Source: Stomoxys calcitrans (lineage: Eukaryota; Arthropoda; Insecta; Diptera; Muscidae). Taken from it: DNA of 64,000 nucleotides. The notes beneath the pieces are model-generated. The model saw only the letters and a list, made by a program, of their open reading frames with translations, searched no databases and was not told the origin of the DNA. This document shows, piece by piece, positions 12,101 to 25,591 of this stretch. Within the stretch, counting starts at the first letter, position 1. Each line of letters begins with the position of its first letter. Both the position numbers and the translations under genes were made by a program. The DNA is taken from positions 193,319,373-193,383,372 of the forward strand of contig NC_081553.1 of assembly GCF_963082655.1 (NCBI RefSeq), written 5' to 3'.

Positions 12101-14477
12101 TATTTACTTGTTTGAGCCTATAGATATTCTGATGATGATTCATACGTCCAAGGCAAATACCAAAAGGCAATCCCCCATTATGACATCAGCTCGTCTATTT
12201 ACAGCAATTAACACTTTCCCATCTCTGGCAGTTATAAAGCTATGAGAATACTCTCAGGCTTTTTGCAATCTCCCACTTTGCCTCTCTCTCTCTCACATTC
12301 ACAAAGTCTCTGCAATACAAATTGTGGGGCTATTTTGCTGAATCTCTCTCGATCGCTGTCATCATTCATTCAGTGTGGTGTGAACACATGTGTGCAGGTG
12401 TGCGTGTGTATTTGTGTTAGTTGAAAATGAACAAGAATCACGCAATAGGGCAAGGCAAACAACAAGGCACAAACGGAATTTTTTTGTCTTCGTTTTGTTG
12501 TTGTCGTCGTCGTTGGCTAGTTCCATTCGTTGTTTTCATCCATCCATCTATCTATCCACATTATGTGATCGTAGACGGACTCACTCTCCTCGCATCCATT
12601 TGAAATCACTTGAAATACCCATACAAATTCATACATATGGTATGTACGTAAATATGTGTAGGACGTCTTTGCAGTAACAACATTGTTACGACTGCGCTGC
12701 AACAGCCAGCCTTCTGTTAATGTACAAAGTTGACTCCACATCCGCGCGTTTACGTTACGTTTCAGTGACTGTGACAGCAAGCGGCGGGTCTATTATGATT
12801 ATTTTATGGTGGATGGATGTTTGTCTGTCCGTCGGTCTGTTTTTCTGAGCACACGGATATGTATAGCAGCATTCTATGCCGCATGATTTTAGAGTGGGGA
12901 TGTATGCGTGTGTAATTTTGTTGTTGTCTACTAGTTTGCCTGGGTGTTGTTTGTCTATTCATCCATCCATCCGTGCCGCCGCCAATGACGATGATGATGA
13001 CGATCCCTCGCAACTCCTCTCTGCTGCTCTGTTGGCCACCACCAGTTGTTGTGGTCTATCCATGTTAGTATCTACGCCTTACAAAACCAAAAAAAGCACT
13101 GAAAAAAAGGTACGCCACAGCTCAAGTCTATGGACGGACTCCACAGTGAGCATGCTTGTGTGTGGGGGTATTAGAAAAAATAGTAATGAGTTTTGTTGGT
13201 TGTGTGTGTGCGAGCGATCTTTGCTCGTGCAAAGGAAAGGCAAACAACAAACAACCAACGACACATATTTCAATGACAAAAGCTCTTTTCAACATTTTTT
13301 GAGAGTGTGTGTACTTTGCTAGAGGATCGTTTTAAGCTTCCCGACTGACTGACTGTTTGGCTGATGGTTTATTTTGACTCTACAAGGCGCGGAGAGAAAG
13401 AAAGCATTAGAAACGATGTCGTTGTCGCTGCCTGCCATAAGGGAGCGTGAATGAACAACAACAGTTATTGTTGTTGTTTCAGGTTTTTTTTGTGCTTTTC
13501 AATAAATTCTAAGGTGGGGATATAATGGATAATAATAGACAAACAAGGCAATATGAGTAGGAAAAAAACGATAGAATTTGTGAAACAAGCACAGGCAGGC
13601 AGCCAGGCAAAGCAAAAAACTGAAACAACACCAACGACAAAAATCCCACAACCAAGGCAATAAAGTGGTTGATGTTGTTGTTGTTAGTTAGTTGGTTGGG
13701 TGGTGGTTGGATACCATGGAAAATTGTTAGATTTCAAATTTAAGGTGGGTTTTTATGTGGTTCTGCCAAAAGTTTTTAGGCCGGCACGGTTGGTTAGTTG
13801 TGTTGGCAGGCAAGCATATTTTTATGTATGCAAGTAAATACCTACATATAAAGTAAGGAGTGGTTTGTGGTGGATGACTTAGAATAAAATTCCCAACCAT
13901 CAGCTATAAGCCTGGGCCATAAAACTCCTCCTTTAATGAAAATCACCACCATTTCGAGAAATCCCCTCCATGAAAATCCAAAATACAACGCCCTTTTTTC
14001 AAAACCCTTAACATGTTCTCCTTTATGCCTTTTTTGAAAATACCTTTCCCACCCTTTTCCCCTTATGACGTACGAATAGCTATACAATAATTATGGCATC
14101 CATTGAATACTACTCTCCCTGACAAAGCTTTGCCTTCGTTCGTGTTTGTTTCTCTTGTCTTTCCCCTCCATTCGCCTATTACCCCTGTACCAAAGCCACA
14201 TTCAATAGGCTTAATGATTTCTACTCTTGGCGCTTTCTAAACGATGTAAAGGAAATAGGAAACTTAAACAGGTCATTAAACAAAAGTGTGTGTTAGAGAG
14301 AGAGAGCGTGAGAGAGGTAAAGAATGGAAGCTAGTATTTTGAAGAGCCAACTTTAAAATCATTTAACTAAGAGTTGTTTTTAGGGATCATTCATGAAATA
14401 CAAAAATTTGGTGTCTCCACTTTTGAGCTATGAACGTTATCGATACTGGGTGTGAAAAACGGCATTGGCAGGTTGTT

Positions 14478-14482
<5 letters not shown>
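9105..14482. other. Long non-coding region upstream of ttk
   Basis: No gene is supported. The DNA has many CAA/GTT, GATG and TCCATCCAT simple repeats (for example 9,540-9,910 and 12,480-13,020) that create long low-complexity open frames on both strands. One tRNA-like repeat lies at 10,415-10,560. The region is probably intergenic or part of a long 5' intron of ttk. Confidence 0.5.
10415..10560 (+). mobile_element. Second tRNA-like SINE family, fragment
   Basis: The segment has a degenerate head (CCAGTAGCCGAG), a spacer with AAGCAAGTTCGAAT, a B-box-like GGGTTCGATTTCC and a tail reading CTGTGGTATCAGAATG. The order resembles a tRNA-derived SINE distinct from the family at 626 and 46,809. The A box is degraded and the copy looks dead. 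Confidence 0.45.
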
Positions 14483-14710
<228 letters not shown>

Positions 14711-15940
14711 CACATTTGGAAAAAAGGTCTGTCTTAAAAATTCTGTAATTTTCCTTAAAATTGTTTAAAAATTTTAGATTAGGTTACTTCTTCTTTTCTT
14801 CTGCCTCTAGCACACATAAGTAGACCCCTTTTTTGCTACTCACCTTTAACGCCTTTAATGGTCTGAGAACTTTGAAAAAGGCTTCACTCAATTTCATATA
14901 GGCATTTCCTTAATGTTCAAGCATACCAATCTAATCTTAAATTCGTTTACAACCGTTTTTTTATTGCTTGGCCTTAGCACCCTGTTTTCTCGTTTTCATA
15001 AAACCCTATTTAGATTTCCCTTTGAGACTAACTGTGAGAATAACTAAAAAAAGAGAGTAAGAGCAACAAAAAAACTTTACAACTTTTCCCCTCTCACTTT
15101 TGCTGAAAGAGACAAACCAATAAGATCTTTTTGGCGGACACCGACAAACACAGAGAGCAAAAGCATTTATCCCGAAGAGTTTGTTACTTCTCTTTATTTT
15201 TTCTCTCACTCTCCTCAAGTACTCATGTCAAACAGCCACGAAGTCCACTTAATTGTTGCTGAATGTGTATATGTGTGTTGTGTGCTTTTTACGTAAAAGG
15301 AAAAGGAGACCACATGATATTAAAATACCAGAAAAAACCAACAACAACAATTCAATTCTACTACCACCACCAATACAACTACATTGACATTTGTGTAGAA
15401 AACAAATTATGTGAAATTGGAATTGGTATGGTGAGGTGCTGACTTGACTAACTGACTTTTGGATGATGATGATGAGGTTCAACTTTTTTTTCAGACAATA
15501 GCAGTGGTGGTGGCAGTTGTCTATGTGTTTGCGCTGAGCGTATTGTTGTTGCTTCTAAGAGGATTTACTTTTTACTTGAGGAATGTTAGTAGAGGATGGC
15601 GGGGCCATAATAACCAACAACAACAATAAAGGCTACTAAAACGGAGCAACAAATGAACGTTAGTTATAAGGTGGTTGGTTTGTGATGGGGCTGCCTGGCT
15701 GCTGCCGTTCATTGTCGTCGACGTCGCCGTTGGCGTACATACACACATCAGTGCCATAACAACACACAACACGACAATAATAGCAGCAAGGCATTATGAA
15801 AATACGACTTCGTGTTGTCTGGCTGCCGATGACGAGACGAACGCGACACGAAGAACCACTCACTACAGCTCAGCGGACACCACAGTATTTGGCCTACGCG
15901 ATCAATGAGGAGCAAATAGGACTGTCAGTCATGGTAGTGG
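14711..15940. other. Non-coding stretch
   Basis: No gene is supported. GTT/CAA-type low complexity (15,480-15,880) gives overlapping open frames on both strands without recognisable domains. Confidence 0.5.
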
Positions 15941-15949
15941 TGTCGTAAA

Positions 15950-16180
15950 GGAGAGTTCGTCAGAATTAAAAACCCCAAAACCCAACCCCCCGAAAAGTTT
16001 CAACGGGCAAAACGGCAAATAATATCACGGAATAATATAATAATTATAGAAAACAAGCAAAGTAATTAAATACACAAATTTGTCTCTACGTATATATGGA
16101 GAAAACCAACAAGTGTTTTAAGGAATTAAGCGAAAAAATAATGTGTTAAAACAAAACAAGGAGTGTTGATTGAAGAACAA
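15950..16180 (+). promoter_or_regulatory. ttk: Candidate ttk 5' UTR exon or promoter region
   Basis: The stretch is A/C-rich in the style of fly 5' leaders and ends at a donor-like AAAG|TAAGA near 16,180. It lies 11.7 kb upstream of the ttk start exon, which has a splice acceptor at 27,669 and so needs at least one upstream non-coding exon. I see no clear TATA box. The assignment is inference from position and composition. Confidence 0.22.
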
Positions 16181-16984
16181 AAGTAAGAAAAAAAAATAAA
16201 AATTGACATATCCATCAACTAAATGAAAAATTACTACAGGTGTTTTTGAAAAAAGTGCGATATATATTTTTCGATAGTTTTAAGTGGTTTAAAACACAAT
16301 ACCAGCAAGAACAAACCATTAAAAAAAGAAAATTGACTATAAATGTTTGTGTAATAACAAAAGCCAGCCAGCACAAAGGCTGGCCTAGTTCAAATCGAGC
16401 CTTGCTAGAAAAACTCAAGCAACGTCATTTCAAAGTAGTGATCTAAAAACCCCCCCACCAACCAACCAACCAATAAATAAACCACGACAACACAACACAC
16501 ACAAAACAGTAAACCCATAGAGCTGAATTGAACAAAAACAAAAATCAAATGCGCTTCTCTTGCTGAGAGCTAAACAATTAAAAAAGCAACAGTACTTAAG
16601 GTTACTGAGCATATGTGTGGGGAGTAAGCTCACTTGATTGCTTTCATTCAAAACAAAAGTCTCCCCTTTTGGTCTCTTTTTTTTCTTGCGTGTTTCTCTG
16701 AGAGCAAATGTCAATAAGAGTGAGTGAGTAGTGCATGGCGTGCACTCCCCTTAATATTTCTGCTGACGTTGACGTTCACGAAAGCCTTCGTTGCCTAGCG
16801 ACGACGCTATTGTACTGGGGTCGTTGTAAGCCAGCCGCGACTCCTCAGGACTTGATTATTATTTTATATTCTACTACCCATACAAACTAGAAAATCTACC
16901 ACCACTCACTCACACTGAGTTTAAAATAATTTTTTCTTTACGCATTACGTACATTCGCTGTTGTTACTCGTGACTGTAAGGACG

Positions 16985-17133
16985 TGTCGTCGTGTTGTTG
17001 TCATCTCGTCTCGCTGTGTGGGCCCCCTTCCCCGTCGTGTCTCATGGTGTCCACATTACAAAGGCAAGCAACAACAACCAACAATAATAAAATAAAAAAC
17101 TATCAAGAAGCAACAAATAAAACGAAATTGAAA
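16985..17133 (+). promoter_or_regulatory. ttk: Second candidate ttk 5' UTR exon
   Basis: After a relatively GC-rich patch (about 16,740-17,040, including GTCGTCGTG and CTCGTCTCGC) comes an A/C-rich leader-like run ending at a donor-like AAAAG|TAAGAAG near 17,133. It could be an alternative first exon of ttk. Only position and composition support this. Confidence 0.22.
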
Positions 17134-19020
17134 AGTAAGAAGAAATAACAATTATGATAGAGAAAACTTAAAAAAAAATAATAATACATACCCCTCCGTT
17201 AAATAAGGGGAATTATATGGAACGCGTATTTCCGTATTTCAATGTTGTGACGCATTATAAAAAAATAACTAACAAACTGTTAAAACTCAATAACTATTGA
17301 AGTGCATAAAAAATTAAAAATATGGTGGAAAAAATGATAAACAGACCAACAAAAAAATGTTTTAAAATGGAAAAGAAACCATTGACTTTACCTGAAAAAG
17401 TATATTTTTTTTAAACAAAAAACAAATTATAAAAATTTTCTTAAGATAATTTAACAGAGTTTTGTTAGATAAAATCACAGACTGTGTTTGCTTGCTAATA
17501 AAAAATATATATTTTTGACAATAATTAACAGATTTTGCATATGTCCAAAATTTTGAAAGTAAAAAAATCACTCTGCCAAACTTATTTTTAACTTTAATGT
17601 TTTTTTTTTCAAAATTCACTGCTGATTGTTTGTATTGAGATTCATTACTAATTTTTATTATTCCATACAGAACTCTGTTATAATATTAAGAAAAAAAAAT
17701 GAACTGTATGACAATTTTAAAAATCAAAATCGATGCCGGTTTTTATGTGTGTAAATTTAATGTCAAACCAAAAAAAAAAAGTGACAGTATAAAAAAAACT
17801 TAAAAATTAAAAAGATTATATAAAAAAAAACAAAATTGAAAATGTGACAAATTAAAATATAGACAGACCGTCAATCCCAATAATCCTCATGTGTGTATTC
17901 CAAGAGCAAAGAAAACCTATGGAAAGAAAAACATAAATACGTGACGAACATGTCTTGGATAAATACTAAAATACAATAAAAATAATAATTCACAATTGTT
18001 ATGCTTGTTGGTATTTTTATATTCCTTATTGTTATAGTTTTTTTGTGGATTAATAACGCTTTCTATGTGAGTATGGCCTCAAAATCATCATTAACAACAA
18101 CAGCTAGAAAATAGTGTGAACAAATTCTTATTTTGTTGAAAAAAAAATATGCAGGGAATCAACAGGTGTAGCGATATACTCTTATATATTTGCTTATATG
18201 CAGCAGCATTTCTTCTCTCTCTCACTCTTTTTTTAAGTCTGACATCTCTTGGGGTTGTGATGTGACTTAGTTAATAAGCAACGTGTATTTGCTCCCTTCC
18301 AACGATTACATCAAGATTACCATATCAATGTAAAATGTCAATGTCAAATCATTTAATCCAACTTTTTAATGCTATTGGAGTTCCATCGTCAAATATTTCT
18401 GCAGCTGATCTGGTTTGTTCAAGTTTTACCTGGGAAATTCCTAATGGAATTTGATGTAAACAGCATTAACTTATAGATGGTTAAATCACTTGCGAAAACA
18501 TAAAGTGAATAGGTCCCATGAACATAATCTGCCTATTGTGAATGTTAACAAATATCAGCAAATAATTTTTTCTCTGACAAAATGCGTCAAATTACACATC
18601 CATGCAATATTTTTTCGGCTTGAAATATTTCTACTGTATATTTTTGTAGTATATGCAATTTGAATTGGAATATGGAAATATGCACATTGTAAACAAGTAA
18701 GAAAAACGTAAATAATAACAAGTTTGACAAGTTTAATGACAACATTTGAAAAAATGTTATGTCGGCTGATCGCTTTTCGTTACCTTATAAAGTGAATCCT
18801 GGGGTAATTAGTTCATTTGTAGGTTTTTCAGAACCCAAGTATACCAATAGGAGTTAGAATCGGCTTAAAATAATTGGAGTTTTGTTAAGATTTTGCCAAA
18901 AATATAAATGTGAATAGTTTACAGCAGTGGTTATCACTTAAAAGTGGGTACCTAGGACAGGTTTTATATTATAGTTAAAATCAAAGAAAACAATGCAAAA
19001 ATCTTAAAGATAACATAATA
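17134..19020. other. AT-rich non-coding stretch
   Basis: Very AT-rich, with long A and T runs and no gene. A lone CTATTGTGAATG motif of the repeat family described at 21,110 lies near 18,535. Confidence 0.5.
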
Positions 19021-19257
19021 TTGAGTTGCCCAAAAAGTAATTGCGGATTTTTCATATAGTCGGCGTTGACAAAATTTTTCACAGCTTGTGACTCTGTAAT
19101 TGCATTCTTTCTTCTGTCAGTTATCAGCTGTTACTTTTAGCGTGCTTTAGAAAAAAAGTGTAAAAAAAGTATATTTGATTAAAGTTCATTCTAAGTTTTA
19201 TTAAAAATGCATTTACTTTCTTTTAAAAAATCCGCAATTACTTTTTGGGCAACCCAA
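19021..19257 (+). mobile_element. Mariner-like MITE, complete copy 1
   Basis: The element is 237 bp with terminal inverted repeats of about 32 bp starting TTGRGTTGCCCAAAAAG (one mismatch between ends). It is flanked by TA on both sides, at 19,019-19,020 and 19,258-19,259. TA duplication and this type of end are typical of Tc1/mariner elements. There is no transposase open frame, so it is non-autonomous. Copies 2 and 3 lie at 24,537 and 46,494. Confidence 0.92.
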
Positions 19258-19895
19258 TACATACAATATTCTAAAATTACAACAACAATGAGGAGGGATT
19301 GTACGTTAAAATCGCATGCAAGAAGATTTTTTTCACAAACCGTTATTTCATTGCCAAGGTACATCTATAAGAGGTAAAGTCATGCAGCAAGCTATGTTAA
19401 ATTGCTGTCCAAAAGTTTAAGAATTTCCCCTCATATTTAAAGTAAACTTTTTGTTACATCGATGGCACAATTTTCACAAAATATTGGATTTCCAAGGTAG
19501 ATCAGTAAGATGTATGGTCAAACGACCAGCTGAGTATAATCTTTACAAATTATTTACACTATTAGGATTCCCAATGTTCATTTTCTAAAAGCTTTTTAAT
19601 ATTTCCCGAAAATGTAAGCAAAAGTTTCAAAAGAAAATTCTATATATTGATGGAAAAACAACATAAACCATTTTTCAAACAATGGACACTCAAGTTGAAC
19701 TAAAGTAAAACGCAAAAGTTGTTTACAATTAAAGCCTTTTTATTTAACACGTGGTGATAACCGCGATGTTCTACATATCAAAACGAATTGAGATAAAATG
19801 AAAAAAATATTCATAAAATTTTAAAATAAGGATATGTGACATTGCAATAGATAAAATTGTTTAAGATTTGTGACATCATTTTATTATTTTTTTAA

Positions 19896-20075
19896 GGAGG
19901 CCACAGTAGCTCCAAGGTAGGCATATCTGCCTGTGACGCTATAGGCCTGGGTTCGAATCTTGGCGAGAATGTCAGAAACAATTTTCAGCGGTGGGTATTC
20001 CCTCCTAATGCTGGCTACATTTGTGAGGTACTTTGCCATGTAAAAACTTTTCCCCAAAGAGGTGACGCACTCTTA
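19896..20075 (+). mobile_element. tRNA-derived SINE, 3'-truncated
   Basis: A head with GGAGGCCACAGTAGC, an A-box-like region and a B box (GGTTCGAATC) are followed by the family body (TTTTCAGCGG and GAGGTACTTTGCCATG). The copy stops near CAAAGAGGTGACGCAC, lacking the 3' third of the family. Confidence 0.75.
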
Positions 20076-20494
20076 AGCCTCATTTAAACTGCTCTTTAAA
20101 TCCGGATTAAAGGCTCTCGTCAGCTGATTTCATAAAGGGAAAAAGATGATCGAGTCATTTAATCAGGATTTTTCCCATTTCACTCCTTCAGCATAAGAAG
20201 AATCCAATTTGTATCAGAATTTACTGTAAATTTTTATGTCAAGTTCCGTTATGTTTTACACAAATAAGTATGCTCAATTGAAGAAATACATGTGAATGAC
20301 AGAGTAACATAACAATAACTAACAATAATCCAATCTTTGCCTTCTTAAGCACCTGAACGTGCATTTATTTTGCAATTAGATAGACATTTGTGAAATTCGT
20401 CTATTATTCGATAAATTTGCAATATTATTTTTCCAATTTGGGTCGATTAATTCCTATCCGATTGTATATACTTTTTTCAAGGGGAGTTCCGTTA

Positions 20495-20720
20495 TGACTT
20501 TCAAGTGCAGGCTTATTTTGCGATTCTGGCTCCAGGATTGCCATAGTATATATGTTATACAAAAAAGCGTGGCCAACTGAATAAATACATCTACTGTGAA
20601 TGGCAAGTGAAGTATTAGCTTATTTATGAAAATGTGTGGACAAATTATAATACATTTTGTTGAATTGCAATGTTGTAAATGTTATGCTCATTGTTTTGTT
20701 CAATTTTGTCGCTACTAGGG
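20495..20720 (-). repeat. ATTCACAATAG repeat family, reversed fragment
   Basis: The segment contains AAGTGCAGGCTTATTTTG, CCAGGATTGCCAT and TCTACTGTGAATGGC. These are the reverse complements of phrases in the copies at 21,110 and 22,360. Boundaries are approximate. Confidence 0.55.
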
Positions 20721-21109
20721 TAACGGCGTAGTATTGGATACATTACCGCTGTTTAATTTTTTACTTCAATATGTTTTTATTTTCTTAGAAGCTACATCAT
20801 TTTATTCTCGTGTACACTAAATCAAAGAGTGCCAGTTTTAAATTTCTTATTGAATATACATTTTAAGAGAAGTCAATAAAATTATATGTAGTACTCTTCC
20901 ATTCTTGGCAAAGAGATTTACAATTTGCTGCTCTTAAAAATACACATATAAATACAAAGAGAAATTATGTGAAAAACACAGACATACGCACACACATTGC
21001 ATTATTTGCTGTGTTTTATTTAAGTACTGCATACACAAGACTTGAAGGACAAAAATAAAACGTGAAAAATTTATCCAAAGCAAGTAAATTTTTTTATTTA
21101 TAAAAAAAG

Positions 21110-21760
21110 TCTAGAACATGTGTATGCATAGAAGTCCAATAAAATTTATTAAGATTTGTGTACGTAATTTTCTAAATAACTGCTTTAGGTTAGGCTGTAA
21201 AGAGGGTTTAAATTTAATATTACCATTCACAATAGTGGCATGTCTGCAGCTGGCCACGCGTATTTGTGAAAAAAATATCATGGCAATCCTGAAAACCGAT
21301 GTTCTGGTTTTCAATACAACTCTGTTTGTTTGCCATGAGGTGGTAATGCCATTTGCCAACCTGTCAAGACAATACGAGGAAAAAAGTGTAAATAATTGCA
21401 AAATTTATAAATAAAATTTGCAAAACACATTTGGGCATAGAAGTCAAACATTATTTATTAAGATTTGTTTTTAATTTTATTTTGCAATTCACAATAGAGG
21501 ATTTCTGCGGGTGGCCACACTAATTTGTAAAAAAACATAGCATGGAAAACCTGACGATATATATTGTCATTTTAATACAAATTTCATTGCACTGCACTAT
21601 ATAGTACTTAAATAAAACACAGCTTAAATAAGCCTGCATTGATAATTTAATAATTTATCCAGAATTTGGTTTTACTGGATAGATGCCATTTCCATGCATT
21701 TTTTTGCACTTCACTGTATAGTACTAAAATTAAACAGGGCTATTTTCTTATGATTTGTTG
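21110..21760 (+). repeat. ATTCACAATAG repeat family, partly duplicated copy
   Basis: Two partial units lie about 310 bp apart (GCATAGAAGTC at about 21,125 and 21,434). Both have an AATAAA-like run, TTAAGATTTGT, ATTCACAATAG, a GGCCAC phrase and a CTGA-type phrase. A tail with CCTGCATTGATAAT and CACTTCACTGTATAGTAC follows. Overlapping open frames on both strands show no known domain. The family recurs at 20,495, 22,360 and 25,880; its class is unknown. Confidence 0.65.
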
Positions 21761-22359
21761 TTCTTATTTTATATTTTCTGTTTTGTTTTGCTCATACTTA
21801 TTCTCAAATTGTTTTTGTTTTTTCTCTATTTTTACATCTCTATAAAATTAGATTTCGTTCATAAGGTTGCTTGTAGCTTTCTACTATGCTTGTTGTGAGT
21901 GCTATTTTCTCATAAAGGTTTCCTAATTAAGAGAGAGCAAAACCGCGTTTTTGTTTTTGCTTTGGGAATTTTTTTTATTGCAACTTTGTTTTCATTTCTT
22001 CGTTTCAGTTTTTCCATGGCTGGTGGTATAGAATGCTATACAGGGTATATATTTATATGTATATGATTGAGTATGTGCATGGACAACGTTGCACCAAACC
22101 CCACTTTTAAAACTCTTCTTGATACTTGAATAGAATAGTTGTTGTAATTAACCTAAGCTCTCTTGTTGCATTATATAGCTAGCTAGCTAGCTCTTTATCT
22201 ACCCTTCTGTGTGTTTTTTTTTATTACTTTTTGGCCTCCTTCTCAGTAACATCCATTTCCATTTCTGTCTGTTGATATTTTAAAGCTAACTCTAAACTAG
22301 ACTGTGTTAAAGTTGGCAACAATGTTTATAGTACCTGTATGAGTGTGTTTAGATCACAT

Positions 22360-23060
22360 TTGCTGTGTTTTATCTTAATACTGGATAGAAAAGCCACAAA
22401 AAATTTTTCCAGTGTAAATCTGATTGTTTGCCATGAGGTGGTAACGCCATTTGCTAAACTGTCAAAACGATACGAGGAGGAAGTGAAAATAATTGCAAAA
22501 TTTATAAATAAAATTTGCACAATGTGTGCGCATAGATGTCAAATAAAATGTATTAATATTTGTGCACGTAATTTTATAAATAATTGGTTTTAATGTTATT
22601 TTGCCATTCACAATAGAGACATATAATGGCAATCCTGACGACAGATGTTCTACATAAAGCTGCCAATACACGATCAGACATGTCATATGTTATTTCAAAA
22701 ATAGCATCTCTGAAAGTTGTACATATCGTGTGATACGTACGCAAAATTTAATATGACAAATGGATATTGGAATAAATATGTAATTTTTTCGATTAAATCG
22801 AGCTTTTATTTCATCGAATAAACATGTAGACAAATGTCTGTAAAAAAGTACAATGCATATGAATACATGCCGATTAGAGCGCGCGCTCTATTCGTATATG
22901 ATGTACATAATACAAGTCTTACCAATAAAAATGACATGCCTGATCGTGTAATTGGAGCTTAAGCCTGCACTGGTAGTTTATCCACAACTTCGTTGTCCTG
23001 GATAGATGTCATTTTCATACAAATTTCATTGCACTGCACTTCATAGTACTAAAATAAAGC
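22360..23060 (+). repeat. ATTCACAATAG repeat family, second copy
   Basis: Like the 21,110 copy it has GTTTGCCATGAGGTGGTAA, CAAAATTTATAAATAAAAT, GTCAAATAAAATG, CCATTCACAATAGAGAC and CCTGACGACAGATGTTC. A stretch of unrelated sequence (about 22,690-22,950) separates this from the tail phrase AAGCCTGCACTGGTAGTTT and CACTTCATAGTACTAAAATAA. Confidence 0.65.
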
Positions 23061-24536
23061 ACATCTATTGTTTTTTACCCCCATGATATTTTGATTACTC
23101 ATGTTTACATAGGGCCATAACACCAGTTGAAACTAGGTACATATGTCCCCTTTTAAAAAGTTTAGTTGGATTAGTCTAAGAGCATGTTGTTACAAATTCA
23201 GGCTTTGCTAATGCTTTGTTTTTCAGTTGTTGATTTCGTTTTGAGGATAATATAGCCATTAAATTGTTTTTTCTTTCCGTTTTTAGGCACCTATCTAACA
23301 GTAACATTTTCTTTGTGTGTCTGTCTGTTGTTTGTTGCTCGGCTGCAGTCATCTGTGACGTGATCTGTTTAAAATGTTTTTTTTTCGGTTTAGGATGGGT
23401 GTGTTGTTTGTGTTATGTTTTGCATGTGCCTGTGTGATTATATATATATATATGTTTGAGTGTTGTTTTCCCCCACCCGAGTTTGGGTATTCCTCAATAG
23501 TATGGATGTTGATGATGATCATCATTGCCGTAATGATTTGCTTCAACTGTTGCTGTTTTTGTTTAAAGTATGTTGTATTTGGTCATTATCTCGTTGTTTT
23601 TATCTATTTCCGTTTTAAAATTATTTTTTTGTTTGTGGTTTCACTCATTCACTGTTGCCGCCTTTGGTGTTGTTGTTGTTGTATTTGTGTATTCATCTAA
23701 AATAGGAATAATAACAACAAAACGCGCTTATTCTCTCTCAATAATTTCCTGTTGTAACCCTTATGAATAACTAATATTCGGTTAAAATAAAACCGGTTAG
23801 TTGTTGTTGGAATGGTCAGTAGAAAAAAACAAAACAGAACACTTGTTACATTGATGTGATTTTTTTCTTTCAAAGGAATTTGGTATACGTTATTTTATTT
23901 TTTTTTTTTTTTTCAATTACTTTTGAAAGTTGTTACCCTTTTGGTTTTGCTGTTTGTTTGATGATCATGTGGGGAGAGTTTCGAGATTTTTTTATGGGTG
24001 TTTTCAATCACAATCTTAATTTGTAGGGTTGTCATGTATCAATTTTTTTATGGGGGGGTTTCAATCACAATCTGAATTTGTATTGTCATGTATCAAATCA
24101 ACTGTTCTTATTGTATAACTGATGCATAGCTTAAAAAAAGCAAAGGAGACGAAAACAATTTTACTGGCAGAACTGTGTACCGTTATTGAAAATTAGGAAA
24201 ATATTAGATATTAGTACGATTTTTTACAAATTCATGCAGTTTTTGGTTTTTAAACTTAAACATTAGCCCTGTTTGTGCCAAGAAAATTGTGTGGAAAATG
24301 ATTTTTCTACAGTCCAGCCACAGGCGTTAAATACATAATTTTTTAGATACAAGATGGTCTAAATGCTTTGTCTTCTTTTTTAGTAAGTCGCACAGCTAAG
24401 GTTAATACGTGTGTGAAACTGCTGTTTTTTACTTGCGATATGATGTTTACACTTTGCAATTTGTCCATTAAATAAAAAATAGTCCTTTAGTCTTGCTATA
24501 AATAGTGCCAAAAGGTAAAGAAAAATTTTGTTTATA
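23061..24536. other. Non-coding stretch
   Basis: No supported gene. GTT/TGT-rich sequence around 23,370-23,700 produces a hydrophobic Cys-rich open frame that I regard as spurious. A 12 bp TTTTTTTATGGG phrase is duplicated near 23,990 and 24,045. Confidence 0.5.
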
Positions 24537-24751
24537 TTGGGTTGCCCAAAAAGTAATTGCGGATTTTTTAAATTAGAACTTAGAATGAACTTTAATCAAA
24601 TATACTTTTTACACTTTTTTTCTAAAGCAAACTAAAAGTAACAGCTGATAACTGACAGAAGTAAGAATGCAATTACAGAGTCACAAGCTAAGAAAAAATT
24701 TGTCAACGCCGACTATATGAAAAATCCGCAATTACTTTTTGGGCAACCCAA
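24537..24751 (-). mobile_element. Mariner-like MITE, copy 2
   Basis: This 215 bp element has the same terminal repeats as the 19,021 copy, flanking TA dinucleotides (24,535-24,536 and 24,752-24,753) and the same interior in reverse orientation. It lacks any transposase. Confidence 0.92.
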
Positions 24752-24969
24752 TATATTTCACAAACTTTTTCAACACAATTGAGCATAATTTCGTAATAAT
24801 TTGCAAATTCATTTTTTATTTACGAAGGAATAAAAAGAGGAATGGGTTAAAATGCTGCATTCGAAATGCCAACTTGCATGAATCTAATCTGTGCCACTTT
24901 TACGGTTTTAGGAAGACCAATCAGTAAGTTTTTACCGTATACGGTCTTTTGTTCGACCCAAAATTTTTT

Positions 24970-25115
24970 CCTTTTCTGGTAGTGGCAGTTGCCCAAAAAC
25001 AAAATGTTGAGTGTACTATCTTTTAAAATCAATGATAAGCGTATGTTACTAGTTCGCACTTAATACTCAGCTGTTTACGGTACACTACCTGGTAATTATG
25101 TCATGGTCGAATCCT
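24970..25115 (+). repeat. GGTAGTGGCAGTTGCCC repeat family fragment
   Basis: The segment shares GGTAGTGGCAGTTGCCC, TGTTACTAGTTCGC and CAGCTGTTTACGGTACACTACCTGG with copies at 43,216, 45,350 and 46,385. The ends carry CAGGTAGT-like inverted phrases, suggesting a DNA transposon derivative. The class is unresolved. Confidence 0.55.
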
Positions 25116-25591
25116 TTAAAAAGATTTTCTATCCAAAGGCTGGTACTATGTTCGCTTATCGCGAAATTTTTTTATAATTACTTTTTTTTGATAATAGATT
25201 TTGAAGCAACAAATTTGATAATTTCATTTAGTGGGGCTTCCCCCACAACTTGTGAAACAATTTTAATAAAATTATTGTTATCCTTAAAATTTTGTTCGTG
25301 CTTGAAAAAAGTAATCACATGTCTTTTCAACTGTTAAAAACAAACTTCATGCCAGCTAAAACAAAGAAAATAAGGAGAATAGAGAATTTTCTGCATATTG
25401 TGAATGAACAAAAAAGATGAAAATGAAGAATAAGAGCTATTTAGCTAGATATCACCGATCACGATGGCAATTGAAAAAAAATCCGTATTAATAAAATATT
25501 TTGGATTCAATTAACTTTTTAATTGAAAACATTTCTCTTTTCAATTAAATTTGTAATTGAAAAATTTGCTTGCTATTTTTCTGAAACCATC

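Noticed and set aside
12876..13322. 148-residue plus-strand open frame
   Set aside because: The composition follows TCCATCCAT, GATGATG and TTG simple repeats, with no motif, promoter or splice support.
23374..23700. Hydrophobic cysteine-rich 108-residue frame resembling a membrane protein
   Set aside because: The cysteines and leucines come from TGT/TTG repeats; there is no conserved domain.
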